Below, in pieces: positions 27,900 through 37,142 of a stretch of DNA of 64,000 bases (position 1 is its first letter; every line of letters begins with the position of its first letter). A program made the translations under genes and the position numbers. A model generated the notes under the pieces. It ran no database searches. It saw nothing but the letters and a program-made list of their open reading frames with translations, and had not been told where the DNA came from. The DNA lies in contig JACKDV010000007.1 of NCBI GenBank assembly GCA_020633315.1, positions 124,001-188,000 on the forward strand, read 5' to 3'. The DNA comes from Myxococcales bacterium. GTDB taxonomy: Bacteria > Myxococcota_A > Polyangia > Nannocystales > Nannocystaceae.

Positions 27900-29072
27900 T
27901 CAGCGTTCCCGCAGCCGGGGCGCCCATGCCAGGGCCAGCAGCAGCCACAGGTGGCGCCAGTGGATCGTGTCGATCACCGCGCTCTCCACCACGGCCCCCA
28001 CGAGCGCGGCCGCGACCACGGTGAGCATGCGCTGGTTGGCCTCGTCGCCGGGCTGTAGCGAGACCCACAGCGCGCGGGCCTGCGACAGCAGCAGCAGGCC
28101 GAGGGTGGCCCACAGCCCGAGCACGCCGTTCTCCACGAAGGCCCGCACGTAGAGGCTGTGCGCCGAGATCGGGAAGCGGACCTCCGTGGCCCCGGGCCCG
28201 ATGCCCAGCGGGTGCTCCAGCGCCACCACGAGCGCGGCGGCCTGGTTGCCGAAGCGATCGTCGTCGTAGCCCTGGGCGCTGGCGCGGATCTCCAGCATCT
28301 CGCGCACGGTGGGGTGCTCGAGCGCCGCCACCAGGGCGCCGCCGAGCACCATCAGCCCCACGCAGGCGCCCACGATCGTGGCGAGGCTGGGGCGCACGCG
28401 ACCCGAGGCCAGGCGCAGGCCGAGGTAGGCGATCACCGAGAGCGCCAGGTTGATCCACGCCCCCCGCGAGTAGCTGAGCAGCACGCCCAGGCCGCCCACC
28501 AGCAGCAGCACGGCCCAGGGGGCGCGGCGGCGGGCGTCGCCCAGGCGGGCCACCGCGAGCACCACCGCGGGGACCATGAACGCCCCGAACACGTTGGCGT
28601 CCTTGAACAGGCCCTGCAGGCGACCCTTGGGGAGCATGAGCTCGGCGCCGGGCAGCACCCCGAAGTAGGCGCCCACGGCCAGGGTGGCGGTGATGCCCGC
28701 GCCCACGGCGTAGGCGTGCAGGAGGGTCCGCAGCAGCGGGGTGCCGGCGCGATCGAGCCAGCCCGCCACCAGCGCGGCGCTGGCCAGCAGGTACGCGGTG
28801 ACGCCGAAGAAGCCGAGGCTGCGGCCGAGGTCGGGCGACAGCACGATCGAGATCCCGTTGGCCAGCACCAGCAGGGCCGCCAGCAGCAGGGGCAGGGCGA
28901 GGCTGGGGCGGAACGAGGGCCACAGGAACATCGGGCCCACCACCAGGGCACCGCACATCAGCAGGTCGTAGGGGGCGGGCTCCATCAGCACCACCCCGCC
29001 CGTGAGCACGGCCAGGCCCAGCAGGGGCTGGACCAGGCCCGGAGGGGCGAGGGGGTGGGAGGGCTCGCTCAT
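27900..29072 (-). CDS. O-antigen ligase/Wzy family protein
   Basis: A 390-aa polytopic protein with about 10-12 membrane helices, from an ATG at 29072 (MSEPSHPLAPPGLVQPLLG). The Wzy_C region contains FKDANVFGAFMVPAVVLAV, LLSYSRGAWINLALS and the large loop with HPLGIGPGATEVRFPISAHSLYVRAFVENGVLG, where the AHSLYVRxFVENG pattern is the hallmark of O-antigen ligases and exopolysaccharide polymerases. This is the second such protein in 12 kb. Unlike the one at 17224 it has no TPR extension. It lies alone on its strand beside the polysaccharide operon and could be the polymerase while the other acts as ligase, or the reverse. The sequence does not settle this. Confidence 0.9.
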   Translation of the reverse strand: MSEPSHPLAPPGLVQPLLGLAVLTGGVVLMEPAPYDLLMCGALVVGPMFLWPSFRPSLALPLLLAALLVLANGISIVLSPDLGRSLGFFGVTAYLLASAALVAGWLDRAGTPLLRTLLHAYAVGAGITATLAVGAYFGVLPGAELMLPKGRLQGLFKDANVFGAFMVPAVVLAVARLGDARRRAPWAVLLLVGGLGVLLSYSRGAWINLALSVIAYLGLRLASGRVRPSLATIVGACVGLMVLGGALVAALEHPTVREMLEIRASAQGYDDDRFGNQAAALVVALEHPLGIGPGATEVRFPISAHSLYVRAFVENGVLGLWATLGLLLLSQARALWVSLQPGDEANQRMLTVVAAALVGAVVESAVIDTIHWRHLWLLLALAWAPRLRER

Positions 29073-29485
29073 CGACGTCGCTGCGATCGCACGAGCGGAC
29101 GGGGCCCGTGCGGTCCGTCGACGAGTCCCTCGTGGAGGTCGCGCGCTCGCTCCGGCCTCGCGAGGGGCCCGAAGCCCCGCGGGATCGCGGGGACCGTTGC
29201 GCCGAGTGCGGGCTCGAGATCGCGTCGAGCCCCGTGTGCCGTGGTGGGAAGTTGCGCACCCGCGGGCCGCGGAGGACTGGACGCAGTCGGGGTGGTCACC
29301 GAGCCCCAAGCACGCGCGAGGGCTCCGCCGATTTCCTCCTTCGTCGTGCCTTCGCGAGCTCCTCGGGCGCACGGCGGTCGGTGTCGGCGCGGAGGAGCTG
29401 CGGCTCGAGCCCCCTCGCGGCGGGCGGGGCGGGCGGTCGAGCTCGCGAATGATGGTAGCGTCGGCTCCGGGAGCTCGCCCACGCC
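29073..29485. other. 413-base intergenic region
   Basis: The region separates the divergent O-antigen-ligase-like and phosphoesterase genes. It is strongly G+C-rich and shows no ORF with family resemblance on either strand. It must hold promoters for both genes, but I found no convincing -35/-10 pair or strong inverted repeat. Confidence 0.5.
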
Positions 29486-31036
29486 ATGACCCGCAAGTAC
29501 CTCGAAGCCGCCCGCCGCATGCTGTCCCGCCGCCGCGCCATGCAGGGCGCCGGAGCGCTGCTGTCCACCACGATCGCCTGTGGCGACGACGGGTCGCCGG
29601 CCTCGGACGGCAGCGGCGACGGCTCGTCGACGGGCGGAGGCGACGGCACCACCGGAGCGGGCGACGGCAGCAGCTCGGGCGATCCCCCGGGCGACGGCAG
29701 CGGTACGGACGAGGCGGGCTCGACCGACGAGGGCAGCAGCGGGAGCACGGGCGACCCGGTCGACCTCAGCCCCGAGGAGCTGCTGGCCAACGTGGAGCAC
29801 ATCATCGTGCTGTGCATGGAGAACCGCTCCTTCGACCACTACCTGGGCTCGCTCCAGCTGGTGGAGGGACGCGAGGACGTGGACGGGCTCGACGGCAGCG
29901 AGTCCAACCCCGACCCGACGGGCGTGGACGTCCCCGTGTTCGAGATGAGCAACTTCACCCCCGTCGACCCGCCCCACGGCTGGGACGCGTGCCACGGGCA
30001 GTGGAACGGCGGGACCAACGACGGCTTCGTGGTCGAGCACTCCGGCTCCAACGGCGACGCCGTCGCGCACGAGGTGATGGGCTACCACGTGCGCGAGCAC
30101 CTGCCGGTCACCTATGCGCTGGCCGACGCCTACACCGTGTGCGACGCCTGGTTCTGCGGCCTGCTGGGGCCCACCTGGCCCAACCGCTACTATCTACACT
30201 GCGTGGACAGCAGCGGCGGCACCAGCAACGTGCCCTCCAATCCCCTGCCGCGCTCGATCCAGGACGCCTGCGACGACGCCGGGATCAGCAACCGCAACTA
30301 CTACGACGGCCTCGCGGCCTGGCGCTGGGGGGCGTTCCCGATCACCGGCTTCTCGGGCACCTCCACCCTGGGCGAGCTGTTCGACAAGCTGGACAACGGC
30401 GGCCTCGAGCAGGTGGTGATCATCGATCCCGACTTCCTGAGCAACGACGATCACCCCTCCCACGACATCACCCTGGGGCAGATGCTGATCGGCACGGTCT
30501 ACAACGCCCTGGCCACCTCGCAGTACTGGGAGCGCAGCCTGCTCATCATCACCTACGACGAGCACGGCGGCTTCCACGACCACGTGGCGCCGCCGACCAC
30601 CGTGGACGCCAACGGGCCCGACTTCATGCAGATGGGCTTTCGGGTGCCCACCCTGGTGATCGGGCCGCACGTGCGCTCGGGTCACGTGGAGCACACCGTG
30701 TTCGAGCACGGCTCGTTCGCGTCGACGGTGGCGCTGCGCTTCGGCCTGCCCCCGCTCAACGCCCGCGCCGCCACGGCGGCCAACCTGTCGCCCTGCATCG
30801 ATCCCGCCTTCGTCGACGATCCGCAGCCCCCGGCCGCGGTGCCCCAGATCGAGCTGAGTGACTCCGAGATCTTCGCGCGAGCGGGTCACACCACCAGCCA
30901 GCCGGAGATCATGGCGGCGGCGGGGATCACCCTGCCGCTGTCCGACGCCGAGCGCCAGCGGCACCGCGCGACCATGGAGCGGCTGCTGGCGCAGGCCGAG
31001 CGCCACGGGGTGCTTCGGCGGCTCCGCGACCAGTGA
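29486..31036 (+). CDS. Tat-exported phosphoesterase / phospholipase C-type lipoprotein
   Basis: A 516-aa enzyme of the alkaline-phosphatase-like phosphoesterase family that contains bacterial phospholipase C and acid phosphatases. The N-terminus has a twin-arginine segment SRRRAMQGAGALL, and the hydrophobic stretch ends in TTIAC, so it is a probable Tat lipoprotein folded before export. A Ser/Gly/Asp linker of about 55 residues follows. Family motifs are VEHIIVLCMENRSFDHYLGSL, with the nucleophile-region ENRSFDH, then HGWDACHGQWNGG and ITYDEHGGFHDHVAPP with the metal-binding Asp/Glu/His. Tat use fits a metalloenzyme. Its stop is separated by one base from the convergent S41 protease gene. Confidence 0.92.
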   Translation: MTRKYLEAARRMLSRRRAMQGAGALLSTTIACGDDGSPASDGSGDGSSTGGGDGTTGAGDGSSSGDPPGDGSGTDEAGSTDEGSSGSTGDPVDLSPEELLANVEHIIVLCMENRSFDHYLGSLQLVEGREDVDGLDGSESNPDPTGVDVPVFEMSNFTPVDPPHGWDACHGQWNGGTNDGFVVEHSGSNGDAVAHEVMGYHVREHLPVTYALADAYTVCDAWFCGLLGPTWPNRYYLHCVDSSGGTSNVPSNPLPRSIQDACDDAGISNRNYYDGLAAWRWGAFPITGFSGTSTLGELFDKLDNGGLEQVVIIDPDFLSNDDHPSHDITLGQMLIGTVYNALATSQYWERSLLIITYDEHGGFHDHVAPPTTVDANGPDFMQMGFRVPTLVIGPHVRSGHVEHTVFEHGSFASTVALRFGLPPLNARAATAANLSPCIDPAFVDDPQPPAAVPQIELSDSEIFARAGHTTSQPEIMAAAGITLPLSDAERQRHRATMERLLAQAERHGVLRRLRDQ

Positions 31037-31037
31037 G

Positions 31038-32348
31038 CTAGTCGTTGCGGAGCAGGCCCAGGGCGGTGGCGAGCTGGGGATCGCTGGCGGGATCGAGCTC
31101 CTCGAGCCGCACCGCCTTGTGCACCTGCTCGGGCGCGGGGATGCGGATGTCGGGGGGCACGCCCACGCCCTGCTCGGTCTCGCCGGAGGCGGTGGCGAAG
31201 CGGCCCACGCTGAGCTTGACCGCCCAGCCGCCCGACAGCTCGTGGATCGATTCCACGGTGTGCTTGCCGAGGGTGGGCTCGCCCACCAGCAGGCCGCGGT
31301 CGTGCTCGCGGATCGCATCGGCGAGGATCTCCGCGCTCGAGGCGGTCTTGGGCCCGATGAGCACGGCCAGCGGTCGCGTCTGCCACGGGTGCTCGCCCTC
31401 GCTGCGGTGCTCCTTGGTGGGCTCGCCGCCCTTGCGATGCTCCACGCGCAGCAGCAGGTCGCCGGCGGGCACGAAGCGCGAGGCCACCTCGAGCGAGGCC
31501 TCGAGCAGGCCGCCGGGGCAGTGCCGCAGGTCGAGCACCAGCGAGCTCGCGCCTGCCTCGGCCAGCGCCTCGAGCTCGGCGTCGAGCTCGGCCGTGGTCT
31601 TCTCGGAGAACGAGGTGATCCGCAGGTAGCCCACGCCGCCCTCGAGCATCCGGCCCTGCACGCTGCTCACCTCCACCAGGCCCCGGGTGACGGGCTGGGT
31701 CCACTCCTCGATGTCGCGCTGCACGAACAGCTCCACCGTGCTGCCCTCGGGCCCGCGGATGCGATCGACCACCGCCTCGAGCTCGAGGTCGCCCAGCCGC
31801 TGCCCATCCACGCCCAGGATGCGGTCGCCCGCCATCAGCCCCGCGCGCTCGGCCGGGCCGCCGGGGATCACGTCGCGGACCACCACCACGTTGGCCACCC
31901 GCTCGATCATCACGCCCACGCCCACCAGGCGTCCCTTGGTGCCGATGAGCAGCTCCTCGTGCTCGCGCGGGGCGAGCAGGGCGTTGATCTCGTGATCGGG
32001 CAGCTGCACCAGGCGGGCGAGCACGCCCTCCATCGCGCCCGTCCACAGCTCGTCCTCGCTCAGGGGGCCGTCGACGTACTTGGAGTCGATGAGCTCGGCC
32101 AGCTCCTCGAACGCAACCTTGGCCTCGGGGACCACGGGGCGGGGCTGCTTGGTCTCCTTCGGCTTCGCGTGCTGCTGCTCGGGCGAGGCCGAGGGCGAGG
32201 CCACCGGGGCTCCGGCCACGGGGGCGCGCAGGCCCTTGACCTCGTCGGCGGCGAGGGGCTCGGGCTCGTCGGGCAGCCCCGAGTCGTCGCCTCGATCGCA
32301 GGCGGGGGCGAGCAGCAGCAGGCACAGCAGGGAGTGGGTGGTCTTCAT
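31038..32348 (-). CDS. S41 C-terminal processing peptidase, PDZ, lipoprotein
   Basis: A 436-aa periplasmic protease from an ATG at 32348 with AAGGAG upstream. The signal ends in LAPAC (Cys17), a lipoprotein-like site. A PDZ domain spans about 140-215 (VGVMIERVANVVVVRDVIPGGPAERAG, GDRILGVDG). The S41 domain carries GYLRITSFSE, the DLRHCPGG loop, the catalytic Ser in GPKTASSAEILADAI (Ser337 or 338) and catalytic Lys362 in TLGKHTVE. Such Ctp/Prc enzymes cleave at C-termini. It begins 25 nt after the stop of the anti-sigma gene, so sigma factor, anti-sigma factor and protease form one operon. The anti-sigma factor's exposed tail is a plausible substrate (inference). Confidence 0.92.
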   Translation of the reverse strand: MKTTHSLLCLLLLAPACDRGDDSGLPDEPEPLAADEVKGLRAPVAGAPVASPSASPEQQHAKPKETKQPRPVVPEAKVAFEELAELIDSKYVDGPLSEDELWTGAMEGVLARLVQLPDHEINALLAPREHEELLIGTKGRLVGVGVMIERVANVVVVRDVIPGGPAERAGLMAGDRILGVDGQRLGDLELEAVVDRIRGPEGSTVELFVQRDIEEWTQPVTRGLVEVSSVQGRMLEGGVGYLRITSFSEKTTAELDAELEALAEAGASSLVLDLRHCPGGLLEASLEVASRFVPAGDLLLRVEHRKGGEPTKEHRSEGEHPWQTRPLAVLIGPKTASSAEILADAIREHDRGLLVGEPTLGKHTVESIHELSGGWAVKLSVGRFATASGETEQGVGVPPDIRIPAPEQVHKAVRLEELDPASDPQLATALGLLRND

Positions 32349-32373
32349 GGTGGGCTCCTTGGGGGCGAGTGGC

Positions 32374-32832
32374 TCAGAGCACGTCGCGGTGGGCGGGCGG
32401 CAGCTCGGTCGCGTCGTAGTCGGTGAGGATGGCGGGGGCATCGGGGTGGGCATGGGCCGCGCTGGGCTCGTGACCCGGCGCGTCGGCGGGGGCGGGTCGG
32501 GTCGTCACCAGCCACAGCGCGGCGGGGACGAGGCTCACCAGCAGCGCGCCGTACATCGGCACCGGCCGGGCGAGCAGCCGCCACGCCCGGGACCACGGCC
32601 TGGGCCGGAATTCCCGGGCGACCTCCTCGCGCAGGACGGTGAACACCTCCGGGCGCGGCGACTCGGCGTGCGCCTCCACGATCCCCTCGAGGTCGGCCTG
32701 CAGGCGGCAGTACTCCAGGGCACAGCGGGAGCAGCCGGCCAGGTGCCGAGCCACGTCCACTCGCTCCTCCTCGGGCAGCTCGTGGCTGAGGTAGTCGATG
32801 AGCCGGGGCTCGCAATCGGGACAGTCCATCAT
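32374..32832 (-). CDS. zinc-finger anti-sigma factor, single membrane helix
   Basis: A 152-aa protein with the zinc-containing anti-sigma signature. CPDC occurs near the N-terminus and the H-x3-C-x2-C motif in HLAGCSRC at about residues 31-38. A membrane helix follows (MYGALLVSLVPAALWLV), then about 45 residues of His/Pro/Ala-rich periplasmic tail ending HRDVL. The start overlaps the sigma factor's stop, so the two are translationally coupled and probably made in equal amounts. The N-terminal zinc domain should hold the sigma factor at the membrane. The nonpolar C-terminal Val-Leu is the kind of end favoured by S41 tail-specific proteases, and such a protease is the next gene. Confidence 0.92.
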   Translation of the reverse strand: MMDCPDCEPRLIDYLSHELPEEERVDVARHLAGCSRCALEYCRLQADLEGIVEAHAESPRPEVFTVLREEVAREFRPRPWSRAWRLLARPVPMYGALLVSLVPAALWLVTTRPAPADAPGHEPSAAHAHPDAPAILTDYDATELPPAHRDVL

Positions 32833-33365
32833 CCTCCTCCGATCTCGGCCAGGCGGCGTCGGAACGCCTTGGTGGCCGCGTGCAGGCGCGACTTGATCGT
32901 GCCCTCCGCCACGCCGTGGATGTCGGCGATCTCGCGGTAGGTCAGCTCGCCCACCTGCTTGAGCAAGAGCAGCTGCTGCTGGGCGTCGGTCAGGCCCGCC
33001 ATCGCGGTGCGGACCCGGTGGTGGCGATCGACGGCGGCCTCGGGATCGGCCGCGGCCGGGCGAGGCTCGGGCACCGGGCGCTCTCGCACTGCGGCGTGGC
33101 GCTCGTGCTGCAGGCAGCGGTTGCGGGCCACCGTGAACAGCCACGCGGCGAAGCGACCCCGCTGGGGATCGTAGCTGCGATCGCGCAGCACGGTGAGCAC
33201 CACGTCCTGCATGAGGTCCTCCGCCAGGTCGCGATCCACCACCATCCGTCGGATGTAGCCGAACAGCCTCCGCTCGTAGCGCAGGTACAGGACATCGAAG
33301 GCCCGCAGGTCACCCCCACGCAGCGCCTCGAGCAGCTCCTCGTCCGGCGTCCCTCGGTGGATCAT
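32829..33365 (-). CDS. ECF-type RNA polymerase sigma factor
   Basis: A 178-aa sigma factor from an ATG at 33365. Region 2 shows AFDVLYLRYERRLFGYIRR and DLAEDLMQDVVLTVL, and then FAAWLFTVARNRCL. Region 4 shows LTYREIADIHGVAEGTIKSRLHAA, a helix-turn-helix that recognises the -35 element. It overlaps the anti-sigma gene by 4 nt and is first in the sigma/anti-sigma/protease operon. In contrast to the sigma factor at 3791 it has a classical anti-sigma partner. Autoregulation of the operon is expected but no promoter consensus can be confirmed by eye. Confidence 0.94.
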   Translation of the reverse strand: MIHRGTPDEELLEALRGGDLRAFDVLYLRYERRLFGYIRRMVVDRDLAEDLMQDVVLTVLRDRSYDPQRGRFAAWLFTVARNRCLQHERHAAVRERPVPEPRPAAADPEAAVDRHHRVRTAMAGLTDAQQQLLLLKQVGELTYREIADIHGVAEGTIKSRLHAATKAFRRRLAEIGGG

Positions 33366-33456
33366 CGATCCGCAGGTCCAGGTATGCGCGACCGCGGAGG
33401 ATCGTTCGTCGCGGCGCGGAGGATTTCGACCGGCTCGCCCGGGCCGCGCGAGCGCA

Positions 33457-36400
33457 TCATGCGCTCGTGTCGCTACCTGGGGCCGCGAGGTGCTCGAGCT
33501 GCTGTAGCCGCTGCTGGGCCCTTCGGCGAGGCTCCATGCCGTGGTCGAGGGGGGCCTCCACCGCCAAGCGGCACAGGCGGAGGGCCTGGCGGGGGCGGTG
33601 CAGGCACTCCATCGCGATCGAGGCCGCGAGCAGGCGGTCCGCATTCTCCTCGTCGTCCCAGCGCCGCACCCAGCGGTCGCGGGTGAGCCGGAGCAGGCGA
33701 AGGGCTCGGCTGGGTGCAGCGCGAGCGAGCATCTCGAGCTGCTCGGGGTCCATCCAGCGGTGCTCCTGGTGGGAGAGCAGCAGGCCGCGGGCCATGGCCT
33801 CCACGAAGCGCGTGCGCACCTGATCGAGGGCCCCGGCGCGGGAGAGCAGCCGCCCCGCGACCAGGCAGGCTCGCGGGGGCAGGTGCTCCGGGTGATGCAC
33901 CATCGGCAGCAGCCAGGCCGCGAGCTGGGGGCGGGCCTCGAGCTCGGGCAGCGACAGCACCATGGGGGCGATCGCCTCGTCGAGCTCGGTGCGGCCGAAG
34001 GTGGAGGCGACCAGGGCGGGGAGCTGCTCGGGGTGCACCGCGGCCAGGGCCGCGCGGAAGGCCGAGCCCTCCTCGAGCACCGCGAGCTGGCCGGTGATGT
34101 CGAACGGGCCGTCGTCGTACCATCGATCGGCGACGAGGGTGGGGACCATGCCATCCCCGACCACCGTGGTCCCCATCGCCTTCGCGAGGCGGTGCGCGAA
34201 CGCGGTCGAGCGCTCGGCGAAGGACCAGCTCTGATCGTGGGCGTAGGGGTGGAAGGTGAGCAAGGCTCCGTCGTGGGTGAGGCACAGCAGCCGACGCCCG
34301 ATCACCCGCTCCCGCTCGTCGCGGGCGAAGAGCACCCGCTTGTCGATGTCGGCCGCGTTGGTGAACACCGAGAAGAAGTTGACGTGGCCGGGGCTGAGGC
34401 AGGTGCCGAAGTGCCGGCCCATGTGGAAGATCTCGAGCGGATCGTCCTCGAGGCGCATGATCATGCGCCGGCCCTTGCTGCGAGTCACCTCCTCGCCCGG
34501 ACCGTCCACCCAGGGTCCCGGGTCGATGCCGCGCTCGCGCAGTCCCTCGATGAACGCCGCGTTGGCCGGGTGCTCGCGCAGGTCCCAGGGGGGCGGCCCC
34601 GCGCGTCGCCGCAGCAGCAGCGTGGCGACGCGCTGGGTGGAGGCGGGCTCCCGCAGCAGTGGGACCATCAGGCTCAGCACGCGCTCGTCCAGCAACCACG
34701 GGGTGGTGGGGGGCAGGCGCAGGTGCTCGCTCAGTGCCTCGTGCAGCGCCGCGTCGGCCCGGCCCTCGGCGGTGGTCAGCAGCTCCAGGCCACCGCGGCG
34801 GCGCAGCTTGACCCGCAGGCGCTCCAGCCTCACCGGCGAGGCGGCGGGCGCTCGTTCCAGGCGCTCGCGCAGGGTCTGGCGGCGCTGCTCCAGCACGGCG
34901 CGGCGCGGCGGAGGGGCCTCGGCGATGCGGGCCTCGATCGCGCAGAGCTCCGCCTCGATCGCGGCTGCACCGTGACGGACCGAGCGCAGCACCTTGGCGG
35001 CGATGGCCGACGCGCGCTCGCCCAGCTCGCCCAGCCAGCGCAGCTCGTCGTGCAGCGCCGCCGGGTACTCGTGCAGCCAGTCCGGCGGGTCTCGGTCCGA
35101 GAGCGCCTCGAAGCGCAGCGGCCGGCCGAGGGCCGCGAGCACGGCGAGCTTGCGACCGCAGCGGAGCAGGGGGCCGCGATCATCGTCGAGCAGCATGGTC
35201 CGCAGCAGGGCCCGATCGCCGCGCATCGCCGGGAGCAGGGCGGCAATCAGGGTCTTGGCCGGAAGCTCGGTGGTCTGGCCCAGGGCCTCGATCGCGCTCA
35301 CCAGGGCGGGGAACGCCTCCACCTCGGGCTCGGCCGCCGACCAGGCCGCGGCCAGCAGCTGGGCGTCGTGCCAGTCGTCGTGCTGGCCGTGGTGGAGCAT
35401 GGGCACGCTGAGGCGGGCCGCGAGCTCGCCGTCGTGCAGGGCCTCGAGCAGGCGGACGATGCAGTAGGTCTGGGCGCCTCGATCCACGGTGGGCGCGTGC
35501 TCGCGGAGCCAGGCCATGGCCTCGAAGAAGCGCACGATGTTGCGGGGCTCGAGGTCTTCGTCGAGGAGGGCTTCGTCGAGCCCGGTCGTCCACTTCCCCG
35601 TCGCGGCGGTCCGCAGGGCGAGCGCTCGCCAGGGCCCGGTCGATGCGTCGTCGGGATGGGCGCGCAGGTGGGCCTCCATGGCGCGCAGCAGCACCGGGAG
35701 GCGCCGCGGCTCCCACCAGGACGGCAGGGTGGCCAGCAAGACCCAGCGCAGCAGGAGCCCGGCTCGCAGCGCGGCCGAGTGACCGTCGCCGAGGCGTCGC
35801 AGCACCCGGCAGGCGGGCTCGAAGCCGGCGGCGAAGGGCTCGGCACTGGCCACCAGCAGCGCCTCGGAGAAGGCTCGCGGCTCGAGCTCGGGGGGCATCC
35901 CGCTGGCCATGGCATCCAGCTCGCCGCGGATGCGGGCCACGCGAGCGCACCGGCGGGACTCGTCCTCCATGTGGCTCTGGATCCCGTGCGCCATGTCCAG
36001 CTTGCGGATCACCGGGGGCCACCACTGCTCCCACGCGGCGACCAGCGGCCCCAGGTCGCACAGCTCGAGCAGCTTCAGGGCTCGCTTGGCCGCGCTGCGA
36101 TCCTCCATCAGCATCCGGTCGACCCAGGCATCGATGCATGGGGCGAGGCGAGGGCGCGGTAGGGGGGCTGGCTTGCGGAACCCGCTGCCCCTGGCCTGCC
36201 GTAGACACTCGGTGGCCCCGTGGGTGACCGCGGTGAAGACCGCCGGCTCGGCGAGGAGGCGGGTGAGCGGAGCGACGGCGCGGGGCCCCAGGGCCAGGGC
36301 CAGGTGGACGCAGCGCAGCGCGAGCACCAGGCCCGCGTCGCCATCACGCTCGCGCAGCACCACGCCCAGGGCGGTCGCCTCTCGCTCGATCCAGGCGAGG

Positions 36401-36867
36401 GCCTTGGGCGCCAGCGCGGCGCGGGTGATCAGCACCCACGACAGCGCGCGCAGCAGCGGCTCGAGCTCGGGGTGATCGCGGCGCAGGGCCACGGCGCGCG
36501 CTCGTGCGCTGCGGGAGTAGGGCCCTGCATCGAGCAGGTCGGCCGAGGGGGCCTCTCCGTCGTGCACCCAGGGCTTGAGCCGCGCGAGCACCAGCGCGAC
36601 CGCCTCGGACCAGGCATCCACGTCGCCGACCAGCTCGGGCATCGCCCGCGGGTACTCGCCCTGGAGCTTGCGGGCGGTGTAGGTCGCCTGGCGCAGGTGC
36701 TTGCGCTCGAGCATGAGCGGCCCGGGTCCGCGCTCGCCCTCGTGCGGCACCACCACCCAGCGCTCGCCCGAGGGAAAGCCCTCGAGCCATCCCAGCTTGC
36801 TCTTGAGCAGCATGCGCGCGCGGGCCAGGCCGGAGGCGCGGGTGCGGGTCTGCTGGTGCGGACGCAT
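33457..36867 (-). CDS. large uncharacterised protein, ~1136 aa
   Basis: A very large soluble protein from an ATG at 36867. ATG 36813 is an alternative giving 1118 aa. Most of the chain is Ala/Leu/Arg-rich helix pairs, suggesting a HEAT/ARM-like superhelix, with a coiled-coil-like section near the middle. The clearest conserved block is near the C-terminal third: EIFHMGRHFGTCLSPGHVN, followed by FSVFTNAADIDKRVLFARD, then RVIGRRLLCLTHDGALLTF. It looks like a compact alpha/beta domain with a TCLS motif and a strand rich in basic residues. No signal peptide, membrane helix or known catalytic motif is visible. I recognise no named family. It lies upstream of the sigma/anti-sigma operon on the same strand, but with a 91-nt gap. 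Confidence 0.8.
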   Translation of the reverse strand: MRPHQQTRTRASGLARARMLLKSKLGWLEGFPSGERWVVVPHEGERGPGPLMLERKHLRQATYTARKLQGEYPRAMPELVGDVDAWSEAVALVLARLKPWVHDGEAPSADLLDAGPYSRSARARAVALRRDHPELEPLLRALSWVLITRAALAPKALAWIEREATALGVVLRERDGDAGLVLALRCVHLALALGPRAVAPLTRLLAEPAVFTAVTHGATECLRQARGSGFRKPAPLPRPRLAPCIDAWVDRMLMEDRSAAKRALKLLELCDLGPLVAAWEQWWPPVIRKLDMAHGIQSHMEDESRRCARVARIRGELDAMASGMPPELEPRAFSEALLVASAEPFAAGFEPACRVLRRLGDGHSAALRAGLLLRWVLLATLPSWWEPRRLPVLLRAMEAHLRAHPDDASTGPWRALALRTAATGKWTTGLDEALLDEDLEPRNIVRFFEAMAWLREHAPTVDRGAQTYCIVRLLEALHDGELAARLSVPMLHHGQHDDWHDAQLLAAAWSAAEPEVEAFPALVSAIEALGQTTELPAKTLIAALLPAMRGDRALLRTMLLDDDRGPLLRCGRKLAVLAALGRPLRFEALSDRDPPDWLHEYPAALHDELRWLGELGERASAIAAKVLRSVRHGAAAIEAELCAIEARIAEAPPPRRAVLEQRRQTLRERLERAPAASPVRLERLRVKLRRRGGLELLTTAEGRADAALHEALSEHLRLPPTTPWLLDERVLSLMVPLLREPASTQRVATLLLRRRAGPPPWDLREHPANAAFIEGLRERGIDPGPWVDGPGEEVTRSKGRRMIMRLEDDPLEIFHMGRHFGTCLSPGHVNFFSVFTNAADIDKRVLFARDERERVIGRRLLCLTHDGALLTFHPYAHDQSWSFAERSTAFAHRLAKAMGTTVVGDGMVPTLVADRWYDDGPFDITGQLAVLEEGSAFRAALAAVHPEQLPALVASTFGRTELDEAIAPMVLSLPELEARPQLAAWLLPMVHHPEHLPPRACLVAGRLLSRAGALDQVRTRFVEAMARGLLLSHQEHRWMDPEQLEMLARAAPSRALRLLRLTRDRWVRRWDDEENADRLLAASIAMECLHRPRQALRLCRLAVEAPLDHGMEPRRRAQQRLQQLEHLAAPGSDTSA

Positions 36868-36894
36868 CGGCGTACGTCGATCCACCCCCAGGGT

Positions 36895-37074
36895 AAGCGA
36901 CAAATTGCCGCCGAGCACATCGAGTGCCAGCCCGCCACCGGCTGCGACGATGCGCTCACCTACGCCTGCGCCGGGGACGATGCGCCGATGTACGAGCTCC
37001 CCGACTCCTGCATCCCCACCGCTTGGCTCGACTGCGGGCCGCCCCCGCCGATCGAGATCCTGCCGTGCCCCTAG
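36895..37074 (+). pseudogene. 3' fragment of a Cys-rich secreted protein
   Basis: An open reading stretch of about 60 codons without a suitable start. It contains IECQPATGCDDALTYACAG and DAPMYELPDSCIPTAWLDCG, and ends IEILPCP at 37074. The Cys spacing is typical of the Cys-rich lipoproteins elsewhere in the window. The upstream part is missing, because the large gene starts immediately to the left on the other strand. It is interpreted as a remnant left by deletion. Confidence 0.6.
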
Positions 37075-37142
37075 GCGCCGGCACGCCGACGCGTACGACT
37101 CTTGGCGGCGGTCGTCTTCTTGGCGGCGGCTGCGGCGGGCCA
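37071..37142 (-). pseudogene. 3' fragment, Lys/Ala/Arg-rich protein tail
   Basis: On the minus strand the sequence reads PAAAAAKKTTAAKSRTRRRAGA in two adjoining parts (PAAAAAKKTTAAKS and RTRRRAGA) and stops at 37071. Such tails end DNA- or RNA-binding proteins in myxobacteria. The frame upstream is not coding. Its TAG stop overlaps the TAG of the plus-strand fragment in a CTAG tetranucleotide. Confidence 0.45.

Noticed and set aside
29108..29452. Possible 114-aa protein in the large intergenic region
   Set aside because: The composition is Arg/Ser-rich with no fold pattern and no ribosome site. It is probably non-coding.
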